Assembly (NCBI RefSeq): GCF_900109655.1
Contig: NZ_FOAT01000018.1
Coordinates: forward strand, 1-56,993
DNA from: Hominimerdicola alba
GTDB taxonomy: Bacteria; Bacillota; Clostridia; Oscillospirales; Ruminococcaceae
DNA: 56,993 bases
Direction: 5' to 3'
The notes under the pieces are model-generated. The model was not told the DNA's origin, made no database searches, and saw nothing but the letters and a program-made list of their open reading frames with translations. Shown one piece after another: positions 16,130 to 24,032 of the stretch. The position numbers were made by a program, and so were the translations under genes. The stretch's first letter is position 1, and every line of letters begins with the position of its first letter.

Positions 16130-17254
16130 ATGAAATGGTCTATCAGAGAACTTCTTAACCCTGTGGTCACAAGATCAATGCTTTATGGAAGTGATCCCTT
16201 TGACACTGAGTACGTTCTGAAAAGAGTGGACGAGATAGATGTAATGAGCGGAAAGAAAATACAGGCTGTATGGCTTGGCGAATGGGAAAAGAAGATCTCT
16301 CACTACGCAGAACTCCGTGATCAGAATGAGGCTAAGGGAAACAGGATCTCGGCTAGAGCATACGCTAAAATGGTGGCTCAGTGCTGGTATGCGTGCTATA
16401 TGGTAAATATCCAGGACTTAGAGCAGAAGGTCTCCATATATAATAACATTGCCGAAAGTTACAGAAAATACACCGAACTTTGCGATAACAAGATAGAGTA
16501 CGTTGAGATAGATACTGCTTTCGGAAAGCTTCCTGCTTATATCCATTATCCCGACGACGGCAGCAAGGAAAGCTACCCGATCGCAATTACATACTCAGGT
16601 ATCGGAAGCTGCAAGGAAGAGCTTGATATGCTGGCAATGCCTCTGAATGAACGCGGCGTTGCGGTCATCACCCCTGATATGCCCGGTACAGGCGGCGCTG
16701 TTATATGGAATAATGTGAAGTGCGGCGGTGACGAACTTGAAGCGGCGTTCGAGGGTATATACAAGTTCATTGAAAGCCGAAGTGAACTGGATAGCAGCCG
16801 TATGGCTAACTTTGGTCTGTGCATGGGCGGCGGTTATGCTATCAGAGCAACTGCCAAGAATCCCGCCGTTAAGTGCTGTGTAGCGCTGTTCCCGCTGATG
16901 ATATGCTATTGCAAGCTTGATTCCGTTCCGATATGGATGAAGAAAGGCAAGTGGACTTCATACCAGACAAATGATGACTATATGGAGACAATGAACGTTC
17001 TCTCAGATGGTACTCTCAGCTCCGATTTCTTCCTTGTTCACAGTGACTACGATAACTGGATGACCCATGAGGCAAATGATATACTCTACAGTAAGGCTAC
17101 GGGTTACAAGGAACGGCTTGAAGTTACCGAAAGACCAGCCTATGTTTCCGAGGAAACTATCATGCACGCAATGCCTGTCGGTGAGCAGTTCCATTGGGTT
17201 AAGCATATCACCGCTGATTTCATAGCACAAAGACTTACAGGAGAGAGCAAATGA
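16130..17254 (+). CDS. Alpha/beta hydrolase with Cys nucleophile (FrsA / dienelactone-hydrolase-like)
   Basis: A 374-residue protein with an N-terminal helical part (about 1-120) and an alpha/beta-hydrolase core. The layout is that of FrsA-like and C-C-bond hydrolases. The nucleophile elbow is FGLCMGGGYA with Cys231 where serine is usual; Cys is normal in dienelactone hydrolase. ITPDMPGTGG supplies an acidic turn, and His in QFHWVKH (about 358) is the likely base. It could cleave a C-C or lactone bond, or transfer an acyl group. The stop overlaps the next gene by 4 bases. Confidence 0.75.
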   Translation: MKWSIRELLNPVVTRSMLYGSDPFDTEYVLKRVDEIDVMSGKKIQAVWLGEWEKKISHYAELRDQNEAKGNRISARAYAKMVAQCWYACYMVNIQDLEQKVSIYNNIAESYRKYTELCDNKIEYVEIDTAFGKLPAYIHYPDDGSKESYPIAITYSGIGSCKEELDMLAMPLNERGVAVITPDMPGTGGAVIWNNVKCGGDELEAAFEGIYKFIESRSELDSSRMANFGLCMGGGYAIRATAKNPAVKCCVALFPLMICYCKLDSVPIWMKKGKWTSYQTNDDYMETMNVLSDGTLSSDFFLVHSDYDNWMTHEANDILYSKATGYKERLEVTERPAYVSEETIMHAMPVGEQFHWVKHITADFIAQRLTGESK

Positions 17255-18816
17255 GCAAGAATTTCTTTGATTACTACAGCAAATACGCTCAGGAAACACC
17301 CGACAAGGTACTTCTGAGAATAGATGAGGATACACTGACATACAGACAGTTCATGGAGAAGACCGCCGTTTTCGGTTCAGCACTAAAAAAACTGGGCATT
17401 GGTGTTGATGATAAGGTAGGACTGGTAATGCCTAACAGCATCGAATGGTACATCGCATTCTGGTCAGCTGTAAGAATAGGAGCTCAGCCCGTTCCGATAG
17501 ATCCCCAGAGCGGTTCATTGGAACTTTCCAGACTTATCCCCGCCACAACAGTTAAAGTACTGTTCGCGTCTGAAAAATACAGAACCAATCATATAATCAA
17601 TGCAGTGGAGCAGATCATTCCGAGTGAGTTCCAAATTTCAAAGGTCGTATGCTTTGCACCTGAGAGCTCTGTGCCGCAAAATGATTGCTACATAAGTGCC
17701 GATAAGTTCGCCGCTGAATTTGGTGAGGCTGACTGCGAGATCTATCAGCCTGAATACCTTCACACCATGTCACTTGCCTGCACATCGGGAAGCACAGGCA
17801 ATCCCAAAATACTTGCCGTACCTTCAGGCGGATTCCTATCCACTCAGAAAGATATGGGCGATTATCTGGAATTCAAGTCCAATGACGTTATGATGGTGGG
17901 CATGACCCTCTATCATCAGGGCGGATTCGGAATGGGTCTGCAAATGGCACTCAAGGGCGGAACAGTAATGTATCAGCCCCAGTTCAATCCCATCTCTTTC
18001 CTGGAAACTGTCCGGAAATACAAGGTCAATATCATTCAGCTCACTTCCACACTGGCTAAGGTACTGCTCTCAACTCCCGATTTTGAAAAGTACGACCTTT
18101 CATCTGTCCGCATATGCTACTTTGCAGGCGAAGTTCTGCCAAAGGAGATCGCTGATACATTTGCTAAGAAACTGAATATCCGTGTAATAAATATAATCGG
18201 TTCATCGGAGACCTGTACTATGGTGGTATGGGATTCTGCCAAGGACGGTGACACTGACCCAAGCGATTTCAAGAAACTTTACTTCACCGACTACCGTGTG
18301 ATCGATGCAGACAAGAATGATGTCGCCGAGGGTGAAACAGGCGAACTGTGTGTATATACCGACGGTGTTATCACTGAGTATTTCGGAAATCCCCAACTGT
18401 CTGCCGAAAAGATATTGACCGATCAGCAGGGCAGAAGATGGTTCTGCACAGGAGACCTAGTGAATAAGCTTCCGGGTGGTGTAGTTCGATTCGCAGGACG
18501 CAGCAAACGTATAATCAAACGAGGTGGAAACCTCGTCCATGCGGAAGAAGTTGAAGCCTGCCTTCTCACTCATCCAATGATCGCCGCCGCAGCTGTAACT
18601 GATGAGCCGCACCCGATCATCGGACAGCAAATAGTTGCTTATATTCAGCCAAAGGGCGACGAAAAGATAACAAGAGGCGAACTGGCACGCTATTTTGATG
18701 GTAAACTCTCTGCATACAAAGTGCCTGACAAAGTGGTACTCGTAGAGGAGATACCAAAGGATATCGGTAAGATACAATTTAAATATCTCAGAAAAAAGGA
18801 GTACAAATGCTCATGA
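17251..18816 (+). CDS. Acyl-CoA/acyl-ACP ligase (AMP-forming, ANL superfamily)
   Basis: A 521-residue adenylating enzyme. Core motifs are the P-loop-like CTSGSTGNPK (about 176-185), the adenine-binding IGSSETCT, the hinge region WFCTGDLV and RFAGRSKRIIKRGGNLV, and the C-terminal PKDIGKIQ with the catalytic Lys. The overall look is that of crotonobetaine/carnitine-CoA or aryl-CoA ligases. The gene directly after it encodes an ACP with a 10-base overlap, so it probably loads a starter acid on that ACP or on CoA. Confidence 0.88.
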   Translation: MSKNFFDYYSKYAQETPDKVLLRIDEDTLTYRQFMEKTAVFGSALKKLGIGVDDKVGLVMPNSIEWYIAFWSAVRIGAQPVPIDPQSGSLELSRLIPATTVKVLFASEKYRTNHIINAVEQIIPSEFQISKVVCFAPESSVPQNDCYISADKFAAEFGEADCEIYQPEYLHTMSLACTSGSTGNPKILAVPSGGFLSTQKDMGDYLEFKSNDVMMVGMTLYHQGGFGMGLQMALKGGTVMYQPQFNPISFLETVRKYKVNIIQLTSTLAKVLLSTPDFEKYDLSSVRICYFAGEVLPKEIADTFAKKLNIRVINIIGSSETCTMVVWDSAKDGDTDPSDFKKLYFTDYRVIDADKNDVAEGETGELCVYTDGVITEYFGNPQLSAEKILTDQQGRRWFCTGDLVNKLPGGVVRFAGRSKRIIKRGGNLVHAEEVEACLLTHPMIAAAAVTDEPHPIIGQQIVAYIQPKGDEKITRGELARYFDGKLSAYKVPDKVVLVEEIPKDIGKIQFKYLRKKEYKCS

Positions 18817-19064
18817 ATAATCTTGATTGGAACGAATTCAGACAAGTAATTTCCGACTATGTAGGCATCAACGCTTCGGAGATCACAAGAGATACTGACG
18901 TTTTTGACGACCTGTATCTTGATTCTCTCGGACTGTTCGGACTTGGTTCACATATTACAGATACATATAAGCTGAATGTTTCACTGTCATTGGTAGCATC
19001 TATCAGCAGGGTAGGGGAGTTCTTCAACCTGCTCAACGAAAAGGGCACACCTGTTGAGGAATAA
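18807..19064 (+). CDS. Acyl carrier protein 2
   Basis: An 85-residue ACP with the phosphopantetheine site LDSLG (Ser40). The ATG at 18807 follows AAAAGGAG. It overlaps the ligase gene by 10 bases, so the two products are likely a loading pair. It is only weakly similar to ACP 1 of this cluster, which argues for a distinct role, for example starter versus extender carrier. Confidence 0.88.
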   Translation: MLMNNLDWNEFRQVISDYVGINASEITRDTDVFDDLYLDSLGLFGLGSHITDTYKLNVSLSLVASISRVGEFFNLLNEKGTPVEE

Positions 19065-19065
19065 T

Positions 19066-19776
19066 ATGACACTTTTCTTTTTTCCTCACGCAGGCGGTTC
19101 TGCAAAGAGTTACGCATCATTCAAACGCTTTCTTCCAAAAGATTTGAACGTTGTCACTATGGAACTTTCAGGTCGTTTTACCCGTTCCGACAAACCTGTA
19201 CTGCATGATATCGAGTCATGTATAAGTGAGCTTTTTGACAGTAACGTAAAACTGCCGGAACTTCTTAAAGATGGTGACTACGCTGTATTTGGTCACAGCA
19301 TGGGAACAGTCCTTGCTGCCGAATTTGTAAGACAGATACGGAAAAAGGGCTATCCTGCGCCCATCCACATATTTCTGTCAGGTAAAAATGCTCCTGACGA
19401 AGATCTGCACTGTTTTGGAGATATCGATAAGGTCAGCGATACGGAGATAATTCAGTTTTTTAACCATAACAGTTTGACTTCCTCGGCGGTGATACAGGAC
19501 GAGGAACTCGTTGTACAGCTTAACATGATCCTTTGCAATGATGTGCGTATGGCTGAGAAGTACTGTGCTACTCCGAAGCAGGTACAGTTTGGCTGCGATA
19601 TCACTGCGATATACGGCACTGATGACACCATGCTGAAAAATGCCGACATGAACGGTTGGGGAAGGTATACCGATAAAAGCTGTGAAGTTGTATCATTTAG
19701 CGGCGGACATTTCTACTATATCCCGCATAAAGAGGAAGTTTGTAAGCTTATCTGCAAAAAACTCGGACTTAATTAG
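19066..19776 (+). CDS. Type II thioesterase (GrsT/RifR-like)
   Basis: A 236-residue alpha/beta hydrolase. FFFPHAGGSAKSY at the N-terminus, GHSMG (Ser78) and GGHFYYIPH near the C-terminus (His about 217) are the standard pattern of type II editing thioesterases found in polyketide and nonribosomal peptide clusters. These remove misloaded groups from carrier proteins. The start at 19066 lies one base after the stop of ACP 2. It is the last gene of the block. Confidence 0.92.
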   Translation: MTLFFFPHAGGSAKSYASFKRFLPKDLNVVTMELSGRFTRSDKPVLHDIESCISELFDSNVKLPELLKDGDYAVFGHSMGTVLAAEFVRQIRKKGYPAPIHIFLSGKNAPDEDLHCFGDIDKVSDTEIIQFFNHNSLTSSAVIQDEELVVQLNMILCNDVRMAEKYCATPKQVQFGCDITAIYGTDDTMLKNADMNGWGRYTDKSCEVVSFSGGHFYYIPHKEEVCKLICKKLGLN

Positions 19777-19786
19777 AACATATTAT

Positions 19787-19809
19787 TACTGATCCTATCT
19801 TGATCAGTA
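19787..19809 (+). terminator. Weak stem-loop after the polyketide-like cluster
   Basis: TACTGATC / GATCAGTA arms with a 7-base loop, 11 bases after the last stop. No clear T run follows, so termination is uncertain. Confidence 0.35.
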
Positions 19810-19961
19810 TCTACACTCAGTTTAACAGTAAAAACTTCAATTACCGCACATATCTTCTGCCAAAGTCAAAAAGTGGAGCAGTCGGTACAATAAACAACAA
19901 AACTCGTAGCATGAATAATTTTACGGAAATATCATTGAATGAATTATTCTTAGCACTTCTC

Positions 19962-19990
19962 TTGAAATTTCGAGAGAAATATGATATAAT
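19962..19990 (+). promoter_or_regulatory. Promoter for the DUF3592-like membrane protein
   Basis: TTGAAA at 19962-19967 and TATAAT at 19985-19990 with a 17-base spacer. Confidence 0.7.
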
Positions 19991-20023
19991 CAAATAAAGA
20001 TATGAAAATATTAAGGAGACAAC

Positions 20024-20521
20024 ATGAGAAAATCAGTATTACTAACAGCCATTCTCATCATATTTGTAATATGTGAGTTGTTTGCATTTTCTGCTGCTAA
20101 AGACTGTAAGCAGACGGAAAAAGATTCAAACGAAAATTACACTGAGTATGAAGCGGCTCCCGATGATTATATTGTGACTACTGGAACGATAACCGACATA
20201 ATCGAAGCAGGTACTGTTCCTGAAGAACAGCCGCTGGCAGGCGGAACAGATTACCGTATTTGTATCATAAAATTTGAAACATCTGACGGAAGGTCATTCA
20301 CAGACTTCTTTTTTCCGTCGGATTCAAAAAAAGATAAAGTCGGCAGGAACGTGGAGATAGCTTATAAGCCAGTCGAAGACTCTATGGTTAATAATGTCAT
20401 TGCCACAAGAACAGAGTATATCCCGAATACTATCCCTATAAGGAATAATCTGATATTGCGGATAGTTTTCGGAGTCGGTATAGCTGTTTCGCTGGTGTTG
20501 AATCTTCGTGCTAAGAGCTAA
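20024..20521 (+). CDS. Small membrane protein, DUF3592-like
   Basis: A 165-residue protein with an N-terminal hydrophobic segment (about 4-24) and a C-terminal one (about 143-160). The exposed middle, including FETSDGRSFTDFFF and GRNVEIAYKP, resembles DUF3592-type domains. Its AAGGAG site lies eight bases from the ATG. It has its own promoter and is probably not part of the upstream cluster. No function can be assigned. Confidence 0.6.
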   Translation: MRKSVLLTAILIIFVICELFAFSAAKDCKQTEKDSNENYTEYEAAPDDYIVTTGTITDIIEAGTVPEEQPLAGGTDYRICIIKFETSDGRSFTDFFFPSDSKKDKVGRNVEIAYKPVEDSMVNNVIATRTEYIPNTIPIRNNLILRIVFGVGIAVSLVLNLRAKS

Positions 20522-20630
20522 AACTCAAAAAGCACTACTTGTCGCACATTCTTGCGCCGATGATCGGGCTCACATGGCGATGTGGAACGGGGCTGAGTTC
20601 CGAAGCCGGAATACTAGAAAATATTTTTTA
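20522..20630 (+). ncRNA. Structured leader upstream of the esterase gene (unknown class)
   Basis: This GC-richer stretch can fold into several short stems, including CACAT / ATGTG around GGCG, GGAAC / GTTCC and CCGAT / ATCGG. It is followed directly by a terminator-like hairpin and then the ribosome site of the esterase gene, which is the layout of an attenuation-type riboswitch. I could not match it to a riboswitch class I know. Confidence 0.4.
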
Positions 20631-20664
20631 ATAGGGTGGTTGAGAAGATCACCTTATTTTTATA
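20631..20664 (+). terminator. Terminator-like hairpin (possible attenuator) before the esterase gene
   Basis: An 11-base stem with three G-U pairs (20631-20641 with 20647-20657) is followed by a T-rich run. It could end the DUF3592-like transcript or act as an attenuator for the esterase. Confidence 0.6.
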
Positions 20665-20693
20665 TAAGAAAAAATTATTAAGGAGGTACTGAC

Positions 20694-21575
20694 ATGACAG
20701 ACGTTAACGAAAGATCGAGGATATTCCGTGAGATGTGTCTAAAAGCCGATACTGAGCGCGACAAGGGGCTCACAACGCCTGAGAATATCGCACGCTTTGA
20801 CGATATCCCATACGGTACGGACGAAAAGTGGCAGATACTCGATGTTTACCGCCCGAAGTCTGCCGAGGGTGAAAAGCTCCCCGTTATTGTGAGCATTCAC
20901 GGCGGCGGCTGGGTTTACGGCAGCAAGGAGATCTATCAGTTCTACTGCATGGATCTGGCTCAGCGCGGTTTTGTCGTGGTGAATTTCACATACCGCCTTG
21001 CCCCTGAAAACCGCTTTCCCGCTTCGCTTGAAGATACGAACACTGTGTTCGCGTGGATTAGGGATAACGCGGAAAAGTACGGCTTCGACCTGGGCAATGT
21101 TTTCGCAGTGGGCGATTCTGCTGGCGCGTTTTGCCTGTCGGTATACGCCTGCATACTCACAAACTCCGTGCTTGCAGCGGAGTTCGGAAAGTATTTTTCT
21201 CCTGCGGACGTTGAGCTCAAAGGCATAGGTCTCAACTGCGGCTTGTTTACTACCGCAGACTACGACGAAAGTCTTGAAGCCTACCTTCCTAAAGAACCCT
21301 CTGAACACGCCGAAGTTCTTCGTATGCTCGATGCAGTTTCCCATATCACACCTGATTTCCCGCCCGCGTACATTCTTACGGCAAACGCCGATTTCCTTGT
21401 GGATGCCCCCGCAGTGCTCATTCCTGTGCTCGCGAAAAACGGTGTGAAGTACGAGTCGAAGGTCTACGGCACCAACGAAAGCCCCCTTTTTCATGTCTTC
21501 CACTGCGATATCAAGACCGAAGCCGCCACACACGCAAACGACGACGAGTGCGGGTTCTTCCGCGGGCTTATGTGA
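20694..21575 (+). CDS. Alpha/beta hydrolase, acetyl-esterase/HSL-like
   Basis: A 293-residue protein with the hormone-sensitive-lipase-type oxyanion motif HGGGW (about 69-73), NFTYRLAPENRFPA and the nucleophile elbow GDSAG (Ser142). The family hydrolyses short acyl esters. The C-terminus has a His in FHVFH that could complete the triad. No signal peptide is present, so it is probably cytoplasmic, perhaps deacetylating imported sugars; this is an inference from the fibre-degrading context. The start at 20694 follows AAGGAGG. It is preceded by the structured leader. Confidence 0.82.
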   Translation: MTDVNERSRIFREMCLKADTERDKGLTTPENIARFDDIPYGTDEKWQILDVYRPKSAEGEKLPVIVSIHGGGWVYGSKEIYQFYCMDLAQRGFVVVNFTYRLAPENRFPASLEDTNTVFAWIRDNAEKYGFDLGNVFAVGDSAGAFCLSVYACILTNSVLAAEFGKYFSPADVELKGIGLNCGLFTTADYDESLEAYLPKEPSEHAEVLRMLDAVSHITPDFPPAYILTANADFLVDAPAVLIPVLAKNGVKYESKVYGTNESPLFHVFHCDIKTEAATHANDDECGFFRGLM

Positions 21576-21634
21576 GTGGAGTTCAGTGATTAAATATTAA
21601 AACCTGTCCGTGTTGACAACATACATAATAAAAT

Positions 21635-21673
21635 AACCCATAGTTTCAATACAGAAACTATGGGTTGCTTTTT
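21635..21673. terminator. Bidirectional terminator between esterase and MATE genes
   Basis: Perfect 13-base arms (21635-21647, 21654-21666) with T-rich flanks on both sides, between converging genes. Confidence 0.88.
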
Positions 21674-23042
21674 ACCGCCCTGCACAGGCAATTTTACTTG
21701 TATCTATCACGTTTCTGTCAGGTTCTTTCAGCTGCTTGCAGCTTACAAGACCCCATATAAGCACTGGTGCCATGAAAACCCAGGATATTGGTTCAGCTAT
21801 AATAATAGCCTTGTAACCTATCTTTGGTGCGAGCCAGAAAGATACGATGATCTTTCCCACAAGTTCGATAAAGCTTGACAATGTCGGCATAAGCTTTATC
21901 TTGACGCTTTGCAGCGAGTGCCTGAATACGAATATAATACCGAGAACGAAATAGAACGGCATATTGAAATGAGTATACTGACAAGCTGTATCGATTATGT
22001 ATTCTTTGTGCAGACCTGTTATTGCCTGAACAAAGAAAGGAGTGCCGATATATACGGCTATGATGACAAGTATGCTCCATATCCAGGTCAGCATGGTAGC
22101 ACTTAAAAAGCCCTTGCGTACTCTTGAGTATTTCCCCGCACCGTAGTTCTGACCCGAGAAGTTTGAAGCAGCACCGCCGAATGCCATCATCGGCATCATG
22201 CACATCTCACTTATCTTTCTTGCAGCTATATGAGCATTAATTGTATCGGTTCCAAGGTCGTTGATAGCGCCCTGCATGATAAGTGAGCCAAGACCTACCA
22301 TAGAATTCATAAGACCCATGGAGCAGCCGGATGAGTACATTTCGCTCGCAAATTCCTGTGAAAATTTAAAATGTTTAGCCGAGGGTATAAGGAACGGGTA
22401 TTTCTTTTTCATGTAGATAAAGCAGGCAACTGCTGACATACCCGAGGTTATAAGTGTTGCAGCAGCAGCGCCTCTTATACCGAATCCCAGCTCTCTGACA
22501 AACAGTATATCAAGGAATATATTTGCAAATGCAGAGAATATAAGGAATACCAGCGGCATAACAGTGTCGCCGATAGCACGCATTATTGAAGCCTGAGCAT
22601 TATAGCTGAGGGTTATCCCCATTCCGCCAAGAATCAGGGTTATATAACTTTTGGCATCTTTGTATATGTCGGATTTTACGTTTATCGCTTGCAGGATCGG
22701 ATCGAGGAACACAAGGCTCAGTATAGTAAGAACTATACAGGTCGCACCCCCGAGTACCAATGTAGCTGCAACTGTTTGTTTCAGTTTTTCATTGTCTTTT
22801 GCGCCGAATGCACGCGCGGCAGACAAACTGAATCCGCCTGTCAGTCCGTGCATGAATCCGATTATAACAGTATTTACCGAAGACGTAGCCCCGACAGCAG
22901 CCAGTGATTTGTCTCCGAGATACTGTCCGACTATCCTTGTGTCTGCCAGATTGTAAAACTGCTGGAATACGCTTCCAAGCAACATAGGTATGGCAAACAT
23001 AAGCAACAGCCGCGTAGGGTTGCCTTTTGTCAGATCCTTCAT
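21672..23042 (-). CDS. MATE family multidrug/metabolite exporter
   Basis: A 456-residue inner-membrane protein with about twelve hydrophobic helices and two similar halves. The N-terminus LLLMFAIPMLLGSVFQQFYN and the QQFYNLADTRIVG segment are typical of MATE (NorM/DinF-like) cation-coupled antiporters. It exports small organic molecules. It lies on the opposite strand about 1.9 kb after the polyketide-like block. It could export that product, but its own operator-like dyad upstream suggests separate control. The start ATG at 23042 follows GTGAGG. Confidence 0.93.
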   Translation of the reverse strand: MKDLTKGNPTRLLLMFAIPMLLGSVFQQFYNLADTRIVGQYLGDKSLAAVGATSSVNTVIIGFMHGLTGGFSLSAARAFGAKDNEKLKQTVAATLVLGGATCIVLTILSLVFLDPILQAINVKSDIYKDAKSYITLILGGMGITLSYNAQASIMRAIGDTVMPLVFLIFSAFANIFLDILFVRELGFGIRGAAAATLITSGMSAVACFIYMKKKYPFLIPSAKHFKFSQEFASEMYSSGCSMGLMNSMVGLGSLIMQGAINDLGTDTINAHIAARKISEMCMMPMMAFGGAASNFSGQNYGAGKYSRVRKGFLSATMLTWIWSILVIIAVYIGTPFFVQAITGLHKEYIIDTACQYTHFNMPFYFVLGIIFVFRHSLQSVKIKLMPTLSSFIELVGKIIVSFWLAPKIGYKAIIIAEPISWVFMAPVLIWGLVSCKQLKEPDRNVIDTSKIACAGR

Positions 23043-23083
23043 TTTTTTACCTCACAATACTATCCTTAAACAATTATCATTGA

Positions 23084-23138
23084 AATAGTATATCATCAGT
23101 GACCATCATTTACAACAGACATTTGATGATATACTATT
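23084..23138. promoter_or_regulatory. Perfect 15-base inverted repeat upstream of the MATE gene
   Basis: AATAGTATATCATCA at 23084-23098 and TGATGATATACTATT at 23124-23138 are exact complements separated by 25 bases. They lie 42-96 bases upstream of the MATE start, where an operator for a TetR- or MarR-type repressor would be. The regulator gene is not adjacent. Confidence 0.65.
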
Positions 23139-23541
23139 AACTTTTCGTAAAACGCAGATACGCTCTGCGGAAAAATTGTTATCTATGAAAATCTTCATTA
23201 TATCTACTAAAAGTGAAAATCGTGATTTGTGTTTTTCTGAAATTAAACAAGGCAGAGGTACAAGACCTTTTCTGCCCTATAAAAATTATATCATATTTGT
23301 TCTGGGAAAAGTGTAATATATTCTTATAAAAATAGTATAAAACTATAATCTTGCAGCTTTATTGAAAAGTTTTGATTTTTTGACATCAGGGCTTTTGAAA
23401 CATCGTAAATTGTACGTAAAATAGTGAATATATTCTCATTGTTGATTGACTTAGAAATATTTATATGACATATTTTTTTATGGGTATCCAGCTGACACAC
23501 CCGATTAACAGCGTATAAAGGAATATAATGAGAGTATGGCG
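23139..23541. other. AT-rich intergenic region with no recognised gene
   Basis: Part of a nearly 1 kb gap between the MATE and GH2 genes. I see no gene here; short frames lack ribosome sites. Confidence 0.55.
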
Positions 23542-23580
23542 GTTATCTTTTCCCCCGCCGCAGGCGGGGGAAAAGATAAC
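23542..23580. repeat. Perfect 18-base-arm hairpin, GC-rich core
   Basis: Arms of 18 bases at 23542-23559 and 23563-23580 match perfectly around a 3-base loop. The inner half is CCCCCGCC / GGCGGGGG and the outer half is A/T-rich. No T run follows on either strand apart from the arm itself. It stands alone in an AT-rich gap with no gene on either side within 400 bases. Confidence 0.85.
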
Positions 23581-23876
23581 GTCAACATAATATATCCCTA
23601 CTGATACGGAATTTTAAGTGGAGTGGTAAAGGGATAGTCAGATATTTTTTAACGAAGTATTAATCGTATGAATCAATATACAGATGAGAAGGTAAACAGC
23701 ATCGGCTGAGAGGCGTTCTACTATTGCTCTGTTCCGATCACAGCTGTTACTATCCATTTCACTCATAACCCAAAATCTCCAAACAATAGTATTTTACAAA
23801 AGTTAATTGTTTCAACTTTTGATACTGATTTTGTGCATAATTCATGTAAAAATCCACCTTTTCTTCATTTTTTTAG

Positions 23877-23905
23877 TTGCATTAATGCTCGCTTTTATGT
23901 ACAAT
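23877..23905 (+). promoter_or_regulatory. Promoter of the GH2 gene
   Basis: TTGCAT at 23877-23882 and TACAAT at 23900-23905 with a 17-base spacer. The leader would be about 120 bases. Confidence 0.6.
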
Positions 23906-23969
23906 AATAGTGGAAAATCATCAATTTTATATATTTATTTGGATCAGGAAAAACTATTTATGTAATCAT

Positions 23970-24014
23970 GAGCCGAAGACGGTACATTTGTTGGTAGCTG
24001 ATGTCTAAAGGCTC
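23970..24014 (+). promoter_or_regulatory. Nested stem in the GH2 leader
   Basis: GAGCC / GGCTC (23970-23974, 24010-24014) encloses AGAC / GTCT around a 22-base loop. It ends 9 bases before the AAGGAGG ribosome site. No known riboswitch class was recognised. Confidence 0.4.
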
Positions 24015-24032
24015 AAAAATAAGGAGGTATAT

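Noticed and set aside
9722-19776. HMG-synthase beta-branching cassette
   Set aside because: Two crotonases, an ACP and a ketosynthase are present, but there is no HMG-CoA synthase homologue and the ketosynthase keeps its active Cys.
9722-19776. Housekeeping fab operon
   Set aside because: FabD-, FabF- and ACP-like genes are here, but FabG, FabH, FabZ, FabK and acc genes are absent, and ligase, type II thioesterase and tautomerase do not belong there.
19800-19997. 65-residue frame after the cluster
   Set aside because: It overlaps the predicted promoter of the next gene and has no ribosome site or recognisable content.
20522-20693. T-box leader or 5S rRNA fragment before the esterase
   Set aside because: Only the short AGGGTGG string fits a T-box; the ACCGCG continuation and the specifier stem are missing, and the 5S match is limited to a few bases.
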